This document shows, one piece after another, positions 43,653-51,181 of a stretch of DNA of 64,000 bases. The number at the start of each line of letters is the position of its first letter. The first letter of the stretch is position 1. Made by a program: the position numbers and the translations under genes. The notes under the pieces were generated by a model. It worked only from the letters and a program-made list of their open reading frames with translations. It ran no database searches and had not been told where the DNA came from. The stretch is from contig CP060234.1 of assembly GCA_023898685.1 (NCBI GenBank), forward strand, positions 1,054,001 to 1,118,000. The letters run 5' to 3'. The DNA is from Phycisphaeraceae bacterium (lineage in GTDB: Bacteria > Planctomycetota > Phycisphaerae > Phycisphaerales > UBA1924).

Positions 43653-45704
43653 GTGAGCAGATCGATCGTGCGTGTCGTCGTGAGCCTGTGCGGCTTGGCC
43701 GCGGGGAGCGCCTTTGCCGCCCCCCAGACCGTGACCTGGCAGAATGCGAGCGGGGGGCTGTGGTCGGTCGCGACCAACTGGTCGCCCAACATGGTGCCGA
43801 ACAACTCGGGCCCCAGCACGTTCGTAGCCGAGATCAGCATGGCGGGCCCGTACACCGTGTCCGCCGATCTCAACGTGTCGTTGTCCGGGTTCACGCTCAC
43901 CGGCGCCGGCGCGAGCCTGCACCTGACCGGCGTGGGCCGGACGCTGAGCACCAACGGCGTCAACCTGTTCGACGGCGTGATGATCTCGGGCGACGGGAGC
44001 ACGACGGTCAACGCGTTCGGAACGACCACGATGAGCCACGGCGGCACGGTCGCGGGCGTGTCGTCGCTCAACTTCGGCGGGGGCGTCGCGTTCATCGACA
44101 ACGATGACTGGGATTTGTGCGACACCGACATCGGCATCCACGCCGGCGGCTCGTGGTCCGGCACCGGCGGGTTCAACCTCGACGGCCTGGCTCCGGGGAC
44201 GCACAGCGAACTCGTGGTCGAGAGCGACGGGAGCCTGACGCTGACCGGCGCGGGCGATCGGCACGTCACCGCGACCGACTCGGCCAATCTCTTCATCAAC
44301 CGGGGCGTGATCAACATCCAGCTCGCGTCGGCGTCCAACGCGCTCAACGTCACCGGCGCGACCATGATCAACGAAGCGGGCGGGAAGATCAAGGTGACCA
44401 CCGGCAAGGTGATCACCACCGTCTTCGGCTCCGGGCCGCTCACCCGGCTGGCGGGCGGCGACTGGCTCGTCGAGAACGAGGGCACGGTCGATCTCGTGGG
44501 CCGGCAGATCAGCGAGCTCGAGGCCGCCGTGGAGTTGAACGGCGCCGGCTCGTCGTTCGCCTCGCTCGATTCGGTGGCTTCGGTGCTCGCGGGCGGGGCG
44601 CTGGCGGTCAAGGGCGGGCGCGAGTTCACCACCGACGCGGCGGCTCCGCAGTTCGACGTGCAGGGCTCGCTCGAGGTCGGCGCGGGCTCGACGTTCACCG
44701 TCTCGACGCTGCTGACGAATGTGCAGGGCAACGCCCTGCGAGGCGGGAAATTCACCGTGGGAGGCGACCTTCTGCTGGGCTCGGGCGACATCAATACCCT
44801 CGGATCGGACGTGACGCTCGACGGGGCCGGCGCGATCCGGTCGTCGGCGACGAGCACGAACCTGCTGACCAACCTCAACCAGATCGAGACGGCGGGGTCG
44901 CTCGAACTCAAGGGCGGCGCCAGCTTCACGACCGTCGGCAACCTGACGCTCGACGGGGCGCTGAAGGTGCGGTCGGGCTCGGTGATGCAGGTGATGGGCG
45001 ACCTGAGCGCGTTCCAGAACGGCACGCTGGGCGGCGCGAACCTGGAGGTCGGGGGTGACCTGATCGCCGCCAACGCGCGCGTCGAACGGGTCGAGGGCCG
45101 GCTGATGGTGGGGCTCAACGGGCGCGTGCTGTTCGACGACGGGAGCGGGCCGACCGATGGGCTACTCTCGCTCCAGCGCATCGAAACGGGCGGCACGTTC
45201 GGGCTCACAGGGGGCCGGACACTCGACCTGACCGCGATGAGCAATACGGTCTCGATCGCCGGGACAATGGTCCTGAGCTCCTCGGGGACGGAAGGACCAG
45301 GCAACGTGGGTTCGAGCCTCGCGGCGGCGGGGATCGCGCAGGAAGCGGGCAGCACGCTCACGATCGGGATCGGTGGCCTGGGCGACTTCGGGCACATCGA
45401 CACCGACCTGGTCACGTTCGGGACCGGCACGCCGCCCGACCTCGCCGGCGAGCTGCACCTCGTTCTGCTGGACACCTACACAGCGGCGCTGGGCGACGAG
45501 TTCGTCATCATCAAGACGACGTCGCCAGGGGCGATCTTCGGGATGGGGTTCGCCTCCCTGAGCGTCGACGGCTCGATCGGGGCCGGGTTGTCGTTCGAGC
45601 AGTTTGTCACGCTCGACGAGGTCGGCGTCCGGGTCGTGCCCGCGCCGGGCGTGGGGATCGCGCTGCTGGGCGGGCTGGTCGCGACGCGGCGTCGCCGGGC
45701 CTGA
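43653..45704 (+). CDS. Secreted beta-helix-like protein with PEP-CTERM-like sorting tail
   Basis: This 683-residue protein has a signal peptide (VRVVVSLCGLAAGSAFA). The body is made of short Gly/Thr/Val-rich repeats such as GGKFTVGGDLLLGSGD and GGANLEVGGDLIAAN, which suggest a beta-helix like that of autotransporter or polymorphic surface proteins. The C-terminus, VPAPGVGIALLGGLV followed by ATRRRRA, has the three parts of a PEP-CTERM signal (short proline motif, helix, arginine cluster). The GTG at 43653 has GAGGGG six bases upstream and is better than the ATG at 43578. It lies between the kinase and a second phosphatase gene, so it may be a target of that signalling unit. Confidence 0.78.
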   Translation: MSRSIVRVVVSLCGLAAGSAFAAPQTVTWQNASGGLWSVATNWSPNMVPNNSGPSTFVAEISMAGPYTVSADLNVSLSGFTLTGAGASLHLTGVGRTLSTNGVNLFDGVMISGDGSTTVNAFGTTTMSHGGTVAGVSSLNFGGGVAFIDNDDWDLCDTDIGIHAGGSWSGTGGFNLDGLAPGTHSELVVESDGSLTLTGAGDRHVTATDSANLFINRGVINIQLASASNALNVTGATMINEAGGKIKVTTGKVITTVFGSGPLTRLAGGDWLVENEGTVDLVGRQISELEAAVELNGAGSSFASLDSVASVLAGGALAVKGGREFTTDAAAPQFDVQGSLEVGAGSTFTVSTLLTNVQGNALRGGKFTVGGDLLLGSGDINTLGSDVTLDGAGAIRSSATSTNLLTNLNQIETAGSLELKGGASFTTVGNLTLDGALKVRSGSVMQVMGDLSAFQNGTLGGANLEVGGDLIAANARVERVEGRLMVGLNGRVLFDDGSGPTDGLLSLQRIETGGTFGLTGGRTLDLTAMSNTVSIAGTMVLSSSGTEGPGNVGSSLAAAGIAQEAGSTLTIGIGGLGDFGHIDTDLVTFGTGTPPDLAGELHLVLLDTYTAALGDEFVIIKTTSPGAIFGMGFASLSVDGSIGAGLSFEQFVTLDEVGVRVVPAPGVGIALLGGLVATRRRRA

Positions 45705-45742
45705 CGGCTACCATCCCCGCGAATTGATCGGGGCGCGGGGTC

Positions 45743-47497
45743 ATGGGCAGCGGCGTTTCCAACCTTCTCAGTCAGAGCCTGCGGCTGGAGCCGCTCGTGG
45801 GCCCGCAGATCGACCCGATCGAGGTCGCCCCGGGCCACAGCGCGACCATCGGGCGCTCGATGCAGAACGCGCTCGTGCTGCTCGACGGTTCGGTGTCACG
45901 CGAGCACGCCGTGGTGCGTGAGCGCGGCGGGCGGTGGCTGTTGACCGACCAGGGCAGCCGGCACGGCACGCTGCTCAACGGCGTGCGGATCGAATCGGGC
46001 GAGCCCTCGCCCATCGCGTCGGGTGACCAGATCCGCATCGGTCCGTGGACACTGCGGGTGCGGATCGGCGACGAGCCCATGACGCGGTCGGGCCTGCCCT
46101 CGACGGGCGCGTCGGCCGCGGTCGCCACGGTGATCACGAAGCGCAGCCGGGGCGAGGTGGTCCAGGAGGTCGACGCGGAGAGCCTGGGCCGGCTGGCCCA
46201 GCACCGGCTCGAGCTGTTGTTCGACTATGCGTCACAGATCAACGCGGCGCCCGACGAAGCGGGCCTGGGCGAGGCGGTGGTCGAGTCGGCGCTGGCGGGC
46301 AGCGGGTTCGGGCGCGGGGCGCTGCTGCGGGCCGAGGCGGACGGGTCGAACTGCGAGATCATCGCGGCGAGCGTGCGGTCGGAGGGCCCTGAGCGTGCGA
46401 TGGGCGCCCCGTCGCGCTTCGACATCAGTGCGTCGCTGCTCGCGAAGGCGTCGGGCGGCAAGCCCTCGCTGCTCGAGTCGCTGGGCGGCGGGTCGATGCC
46501 CGACTACGGCCAGAGCGTGATGGACCTGCGGATCCACTCGGCGTTGTGCGTGCCCGTCGTCGTGGGAGACGAGATCGACGCCTATCTCTACCTCGACGCG
46601 CGCGGGCGCGAGGCGGGTGTGCAGCCCGACGCGACGGGGTTCTGCGTCGCGCTCGCGAGGCTCTGCGGGCTGGCGATGTCCAACCTGGTGCGCCGCGAGC
46701 TCGAGAAGCGCCAGGCGGAGCTGATGACCCAGCTCGGCGCGGCCCGCGAGGCGCAGCAGGTCATCCTGCCGCCCCAGGTGGGCGAGGTGGGCGGGCTGCG
46801 GTACGCGCTGCGGATGAGGCCTGGTCTGTATGTGGCCGGCGACCTCTTCGACATCGTCGAGGTCGGGCCCGGGCGCGTCGGCGTCTTTCTGGGCGACGTG
46901 ACGGGTGAGGGGATCGGCGCCGGCATCCTCATGGCCAGCGGGCAGGCCCACCTGCACGCCCTGCTGCTCCAGCATTGCGACCCGGAGCGGGCGGTCAACG
47001 AGGTCAACCGATACCTCGCGCTGCACTCGCCGCCCGACCGGTTTATCTCGTTGTGGGTTGGGCTCTTTGATCGGGCCTCGGCCACGCTGACCTACGTCGA
47101 CGCGGGACACGGGCATTGGGTCACCATCCCGAACGGCGGGCCACCCGCGAAGGCGCCGGCGGGAGGCGGCATCCCCGCGGCGATCGACCCCGACATCACC
47201 TACACGGCGCGGACCATGCCCTTCGGCGAGGGCGATCGGCTCGTGGTCTTCAGCGACGGCGTGATCGAGCAGAGCGGCGAGGGCTCGACGCGGTCGGCCA
47301 ACCAGTTCGGCATGGCCAACGTGCTGCGCGTGCTGGCCGCGAGCCAGTCGCCCGAGGCCGACACCGAGTCGGTGATGCGGGCGGTGATCGATCATGCCGG
47401 GGGCGACGCGCTGGACGACGACACGACGATCGCAAGCGTGCAGTGGGGGAATTCGGGCGGAGAGTGGATCGACCCCGAGAAGCCCACCGTGCGGTGA
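45743..47497 (+). CDS. FHA-GAF-SpoIIE/PP2C phosphatase, paralogue
   Basis: This 584-residue protein repeats the architecture of the product of the gene at 38196. FHA motifs are ATIGRSMQNALVL, SVSREHAVV and GSRHGTLLNGVRI. A GAF-like domain spans about residues 150-310. The phosphatase domain has VAGDLFDIVEVGPG, VFLGDVTGEGIGAG and VVFSDGVIEQ. The two proteins differ in the GAF region, which could sense different signals. It follows the PEP-CTERM-like gene by 38 bases and closes the signalling island on the right. Confidence 0.88.
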   Translation: MGSGVSNLLSQSLRLEPLVGPQIDPIEVAPGHSATIGRSMQNALVLLDGSVSREHAVVRERGGRWLLTDQGSRHGTLLNGVRIESGEPSPIASGDQIRIGPWTLRVRIGDEPMTRSGLPSTGASAAVATVITKRSRGEVVQEVDAESLGRLAQHRLELLFDYASQINAAPDEAGLGEAVVESALAGSGFGRGALLRAEADGSNCEIIAASVRSEGPERAMGAPSRFDISASLLAKASGGKPSLLESLGGGSMPDYGQSVMDLRIHSALCVPVVVGDEIDAYLYLDARGREAGVQPDATGFCVALARLCGLAMSNLVRRELEKRQAELMTQLGAAREAQQVILPPQVGEVGGLRYALRMRPGLYVAGDLFDIVEVGPGRVGVFLGDVTGEGIGAGILMASGQAHLHALLLQHCDPERAVNEVNRYLALHSPPDRFISLWVGLFDRASATLTYVDAGHGHWVTIPNGGPPAKAPAGGGIPAAIDPDITYTARTMPFGEGDRLVVFSDGVIEQSGEGSTRSANQFGMANVLRVLAASQSPEADTESVMRAVIDHAGGDALDDDTTIASVQWGNSGGEWIDPEKPTVR

Positions 47498-47513
47498 GCG
47501 AGCGGTCTATGGA

Positions 47514-47599
47514 GGAGCCCGGAGCTTGAGCGCTGGGCCCGGCGTGCAAACACTCGCGAAGCCCTTGCGCTCTGGCCCGTCGCTCACGCTCAGGGCTCC
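47514..47599. repeat. Inverted repeat between convergent genes
   Basis: Arms of 19 bases at 47514-47532 and 47581-47599 are inverted copies with two mismatches (GGAGCCC(G/T)GAGC(T/G)TGAGCG). They occupy the 126-base gap between the phosphatase gene and the convergent serine hydrolase gene and share the GGAGC..GAGCG pattern with the palindrome at 32405. The hairpin could slow or end transcription from both sides. Confidence 0.75.
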
Positions 47600-47623
47600 T
47601 TGGCGATCATTCTGCCCACGAGT

Positions 47624-48871
47624 TCAGTCGCACCCGGACGTGAACTGGTCGATGAAGACGCTGATGTCCCGGAGGTCGAAGATCGTGTCTGCGTTAAGGT
47701 CGGCACGCGGGTCGGCGTTCTGTCCGAAGTACGAGAACCGGACGATGTCGCCGAGGTCGAGTCTTCCATCGTGATTGAAGTCGGCGAGGCACGGGCGGCA
47801 GCCGGGGTGGATGATCTGGGCCTCGATCGCATCACGGATCTCGAAGAAATCGGGTCGGACGAGCGTGCCGAGGCCTTCGACCATGAGGATGCCCCAGTAG
47901 CCGTCCTCGACGTCGATCCAAGGCGTCGTGCCGAAGGCGCCGGGGCTGGTGAGCACTGTGGGCTGGCCCTGGTCGTCGCGGTCCTCGACCCACATGCCGA
48001 AGGCGTAGCCCCATCCATAGGTCTCGGCGTCGGCTGGCACGTCGCCGTAGGGAAGGCCCACCGTGCGCTCGACCTCCTCCATGCTCGCGACCGCCTCGGG
48101 GCTGAGCAGGCGGACGCCGTCGAGCTCTCCGCCCCGCAAGAGCATGCGGAGGATCCTTCCGTAGTCGCGCGCGTTGCACTCGCCGGCGCCGGAGGGGCGG
48201 AAGTTGAGCGTCGGGCCCAAGCCGAACCAGTCGATGCTGGGAGTGTTCAGGGGCACCGACACGGCGTCGGCGTAGAACTCGTCGAAGGGCTGTCCGCTGA
48301 CGAGTTCGCAGAGGTAGCCGGTGACCTCCATGCCGAGCCCGGTGTAGTTGATCTCGGTCGACGGGAACGCGGCGGGGACGACGGTCGTCGCGATCAGGTC
48401 TGAGGCCTGTTCGAGCGTGATGCCGTGGTCAGAGAGGATGGGGTCGGAGGCGTCGCCCGCGAGCCCACAGGTCATGGAATACATCTCGTCGACGGTCATG
48501 AAGGGCTTGATGATCCCCGCGCGGTCGATCGAGAACATGTCGGGCAGGTAGGCGATGATGGGCAGGTTGGGGTCGATCGCGCCCGAGTCGACGAGCGTCA
48601 TCACGCCCACCGCGGAGACGAGCTTGGAGGCCGAGGCGAGCGGGATGACCGAGCGGGGCCCATAGGACCCGAAGTAGCCCTCGTAGAGCAGGCCGTCGCG
48701 GTCGCCCACGAGCAGGCAGGCGCCGTCGAGCAGGTCCGGGAAGTCGGCGAGGAGCTGGTTGACCGCAGCGTCGATCGGCGATGGATCGCAGATCTGGGCC
48801 CGTGCGGGACTTGTCGTGGTCGCAAGAAGGGCCGCCAGCAGGGCGGCGGCGGGAGTAGTTCGGTGTGTCAT
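47624..48871 (-). CDS. Secreted serine hydrolase (class C beta-lactamase fold) with GC-type dockerin
   Basis: This 415-residue protein has a signal peptide (AAALLAALLATTTSPARA). The hydrolase domain has the SxxK nucleophile motif in LASASKLVSAVG and a tyrosine motif NYTGLGMEV. The family includes esterases, D-amino-acid amidases and penicillin-binding proteins, so the substrate is uncertain. The last 60 residues hold two dockerin-like motifs, FNHDGRLDLGDIVRF and NADTIFDLRDISVFI, ending SGCD. The ATG at 48871 gives a normal signal peptide. It is divergent from the haemoglobin gene. Confidence 0.85.
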   Translation of the reverse strand: MTHRTTPAAALLAALLATTTSPARAQICDPSPIDAAVNQLLADFPDLLDGACLLVGDRDGLLYEGYFGSYGPRSVIPLASASKLVSAVGVMTLVDSGAIDPNLPIIAYLPDMFSIDRAGIIKPFMTVDEMYSMTCGLAGDASDPILSDHGITLEQASDLIATTVVPAAFPSTEINYTGLGMEVTGYLCELVSGQPFDEFYADAVSVPLNTPSIDWFGLGPTLNFRPSGAGECNARDYGRILRMLLRGGELDGVRLLSPEAVASMEEVERTVGLPYGDVPADAETYGWGYAFGMWVEDRDDQGQPTVLTSPGAFGTTPWIDVEDGYWGILMVEGLGTLVRPDFFEIRDAIEAQIIHPGCRPCLADFNHDGRLDLGDIVRFSYFGQNADPRADLNADTIFDLRDISVFIDQFTSGCD

Positions 48872-48986
48872 GGCGGACGGCCCAACGGAAGATCGGAAAG
48901 GGTATTGCCCGCCCGCCGCCAAACCGTAAAATGGCTCTTGATGTCCAATTATGCGGCGTGCTGGTTCACGCCGAGGGGAGGCGGCT

Positions 48987-49397
48987 ATGGCCGGTGCAAC
49001 GCGGACGCTTCCGCTGACGACAACGACAACCGAAACCCGGGGCGGGTATGACGTGACCGAGGCCGACATCCGCCGGCTCGTGGTGTCGTTCTACGAGACC
49101 GCGTGCGAGGACGAGATGATCGGCCCCATCTTCAGGAAGGCCGTCGACGACTGGGAGGCCCACTACGACAAGCTGACCGCCTTCTGGTCGACGATGGTGC
49201 TAGGAACGGATCGGTATGCCGGCCGCCCCGCGGCCGCGGCCCACATGCCGCTGCACCTGACGAAGCCGCAGTTCGAGCGGTGGCTGGCGATCTGGGCGTC
49301 GACGGCGGAATCGCAGCTCGGCGCGCGCGCCCACCCGTTCGTCGAACAGGGCGGGAAGATGGCGCGCAGCATGTCGCGGTATGCGCCGCGGAAGTGA
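48987..49397 (+). CDS. Group III truncated haemoglobin
   Basis: This 136-residue protein is a 2-on-2 globin of group III. The characteristic stretch is SFYETACEDEMIGPIFRKAV, then FWSTMVLGTDRYAGRP, then HMPLHLTKPQFERWLAIW, which has the proximal histidine region. Group III globins bind oxygen or nitric oxide and their role differs between organisms. The ATG at 48987 has GGGGAGG five bases upstream. The gene is single and is followed by a palindrome. Confidence 0.88.
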   Translation: MAGATRTLPLTTTTTETRGGYDVTEADIRRLVVSFYETACEDEMIGPIFRKAVDDWEAHYDKLTAFWSTMVLGTDRYAGRPAAAAHMPLHLTKPQFERWLAIWASTAESQLGARAHPFVEQGGKMARSMSRYAPRK

Positions 49398-49424
49398 GAT
49401 TGAACCGCGTGTGGACGTTCTGAT

Positions 49425-49503
49425 CCGAGCCGCGGGCGTAAGCGCGCGGGGTGGTCGTCACGGCGGGCGCCCGTGAGTCCGCGTGCTCACGCCCGCGGCT
49501 CGG
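49425..49503. repeat. REP-like palindrome overlapping a gene end
   Basis: Arms of 25 bases at 49425-49449 and 49479-49503 are inverted copies with two mismatches, with the core CGCCCGCGGCTCGG. The right arm contains the stop codon and last codons (SEPRA) of the zinc-ribbon gene on the minus strand. The core is nearly that of the palindromes at 33321 and 57126. Confidence 0.85.
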
Positions 49504-50239
49504 AATCTGTTGGCCTGACGCGGATCGCGTGCCCGCACTCGGGGCAGGTGTCGGAGGCCAGGCCGTCGAGTTTGTAGCCGCAGCGGTGGCAGCGGTTGGT
49601 GAGGCGTCGGCGGGCACCCGAGATGCAGGCGGGGATGGAGAGGAGGGCATAGGCGGGGAGGGCGTAGAAGAGGGTGTCGAGAAGGAAACCGCGCCCGTGC
49701 GGCCCGAGCGGAACAGGCCTGCCCGTCGTGTTGACGGACCGTGGCCATCCCACCGACGCCATCCACGCGCTGGTCCACGGGTTGTTGCCGCGCCCGTCGC
49801 GTGCCTGCCGCGCGATGAGAGCCACAGCGGGCCAGCCATATCCGAGTTCGTTGTGGCTCTTGACCGACATCCCCGGGTGGCTTCTCTCAGCCAGCGCCAG
49901 CCCTCCGACCCAATCAGGCCGTCGATCCGGATCGATGCGGTGCCAGTCTCTGGCCACGGACGACTGTTCCATCAGAGAAAAGACCGTCGCACGCTCGCGT
50001 TCGCTAAAGACAAACACAAGCCCACCCTTATCGCTGATAAACGTGACTTCCACGGTGTCGTCATGCCCGACGACCGCGTACTCGAGCAACCCGGATCGCG
50101 GCTCGGGAAACAACCGGACCGATCCGGGGGCTGTCGCAACCCACCATGCGATGAGGATCGTAATAGTCGCGCCGAGGACGCACGATACGACGAAGCGCAC
50201 CGGCCCCACGATCTTGATGGCGCGTCGGAGGCGTGTCAT
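49487..50239 (-). CDS. Membrane protein with C-terminal zinc ribbon
   Basis: This 250-residue protein has an N-terminal helix (VVSCVLGATITILIAWWVA), a soluble middle part, a second hydrophobic stretch (LDTLFYALPAYALLSIPACI) and a C-terminal zinc ribbon CHRCGYKLDGLASDTCPECG. The zinc ribbon follows directly after a basic RRRLTNR segment. Its ATG overlaps the stop of the upstream paralogue (ATGA). The function is unknown. Its last residues are encoded by a REP-like arm, which suggests the repeat has replaced the original C-terminus. Confidence 0.75.
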   Translation of the reverse strand: MTRLRRAIKIVGPVRFVVSCVLGATITILIAWWVATAPGSVRLFPEPRSGLLEYAVVGHDDTVEVTFISDKGGLVFVFSERERATVFSLMEQSSVARDWHRIDPDRRPDWVGGLALAERSHPGMSVKSHNELGYGWPAVALIARQARDGRGNNPWTSAWMASVGWPRSVNTTGRPVPLGPHGRGFLLDTLFYALPAYALLSIPACISGARRRLTNRCHRCGYKLDGLASDTCPECGHAIRVRPTDSEPRA

Positions 50240-51081
50240 CCCTCGTTCTTCTTCGGCTTGACACGGACCGGGTTGCCGCACTCGGGGCAGGTGTCGGAGG
50301 TGAGGCCTTCGAGCTTGTAGCCGCAGCGGTGGCAGCGGTTGGTGAGGCGTCGGCGGAGGCCGGAGAGGCAGGCGGGGATGGAGAGCAGGGTGTAGACGGG
50401 GACGGCGTAGAAGAGGGTGTCGAGAACGAAGCCCATCGGGATCGGCGAGGCGGGGGCATGGGTGCCGGGCGACGCGAACGGAACGCCAATCAGCATGAGT
50501 GTTCGAGCGACGCGATCCGGCAGGCGGACGAGGCCGGTTTGGATGACGGGGCGGTGCGGTGCAATGGCAGTACCGAGGTACCATGACTGGTCGGCGGGCC
50601 ATTGATTCGTGTCAATGCCGTAGATCTGCCGGTTTGCGAGCGCCTTGAACGGGTACCCGTAGGCGGACTCGTTCGTCGACACGTACATGTAGCGGGCACC
50701 GAGCAACGCCTCGCCATACTCGACGCCGCGGATCCACGCTGGGCGCTCGCCGGGCGGTTGCTCGCTGAGCGGAGTCTGGCTTGTCGCGGTCTCCAGTTTG
50801 ATGAACTGCTCTTTCGAAGAGCGCCTCGACCATGCATTCGCCCATCCGCGCACCGAATACCAGGTTGAGATGGCCGGATCGCGAGGGTCTCCGGGCGGTG
50901 GGTCTGTGCAGCAGAATCGCGAATTTGAGAACCCGGATTGCCCGACCGGGAACTTCGGCAGAACGCCCGGGTGGAGCGCGATCCACCACGCGACGAGCAC
51001 GGTGAGGGCCGCGCCGCCGACGAGCGCCACGGCCACGCGTACCGGTCCGATGATCTTGATGGCGCGGCGGAGGCGACGCAC
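50236..51081 (-). CDS. Membrane protein with C-terminal zinc ribbon, paralogue
   Basis: This protein of about 281 residues has the same plan as its downstream partner: a basic N-terminus (RRLRRAIKIIGPVRVAV), one helix (VALVGGAALTVLVAWWIAL), a variable middle, a second helix region, and the zinc ribbon CHRCGYKLEGLTSDTCPECG. I place the start at the GTG 51081 by alignment with the neighbour, whose ATG is at the same point. The open frame continues to 51207, but that part reads through a palindrome. No function is recognised. The pair probably arose by tandem duplication. Confidence 0.7.
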   Translation of the reverse strand: MRRLRRAIKIIGPVRVAVALVGGAALTVLVAWWIALHPGVLPKFPVGQSGFSNSRFCCTDPPPGDPRDPAISTWYSVRGWANAWSRRSSKEQFIKLETATSQTPLSEQPPGERPAWIRGVEYGEALLGARYMYVSTNESAYGYPFKALANRQIYGIDTNQWPADQSWYLGTAIAPHRPVIQTGLVRLPDRVARTLMLIGVPFASPGTHAPASPIPMGFVLDTLFYAVPVYTLLSIPACLSGLRRRLTNRCHRCGYKLEGLTSDTCPECGNPVRVKPKKNEG

Positions 51082-51099
51082 ACCTGTAGCGTACGACGG

Positions 51100-51178
51100 A
51101 ATGAGCCGCGACCGTGAGGGAGCGGTTTCGGGAGTGAATGCGGAGACAAGGACCGCTCCCTCACGGTCGCGGCTCGTT
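51100..51178. repeat. REP-like palindrome downstream of polA
   Basis: Arms of 27 bases at 51100-51126 and 51152-51178 are inverted copies with one mismatch and end in the AA(C/T)GAGCC foot. The element begins four bases after the polA stop codon and ends just before the start of the zinc-ribbon gene. It could act as a transcription stop for polA. Confidence 0.88.
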
Positions 51179-51181
51179 GAG

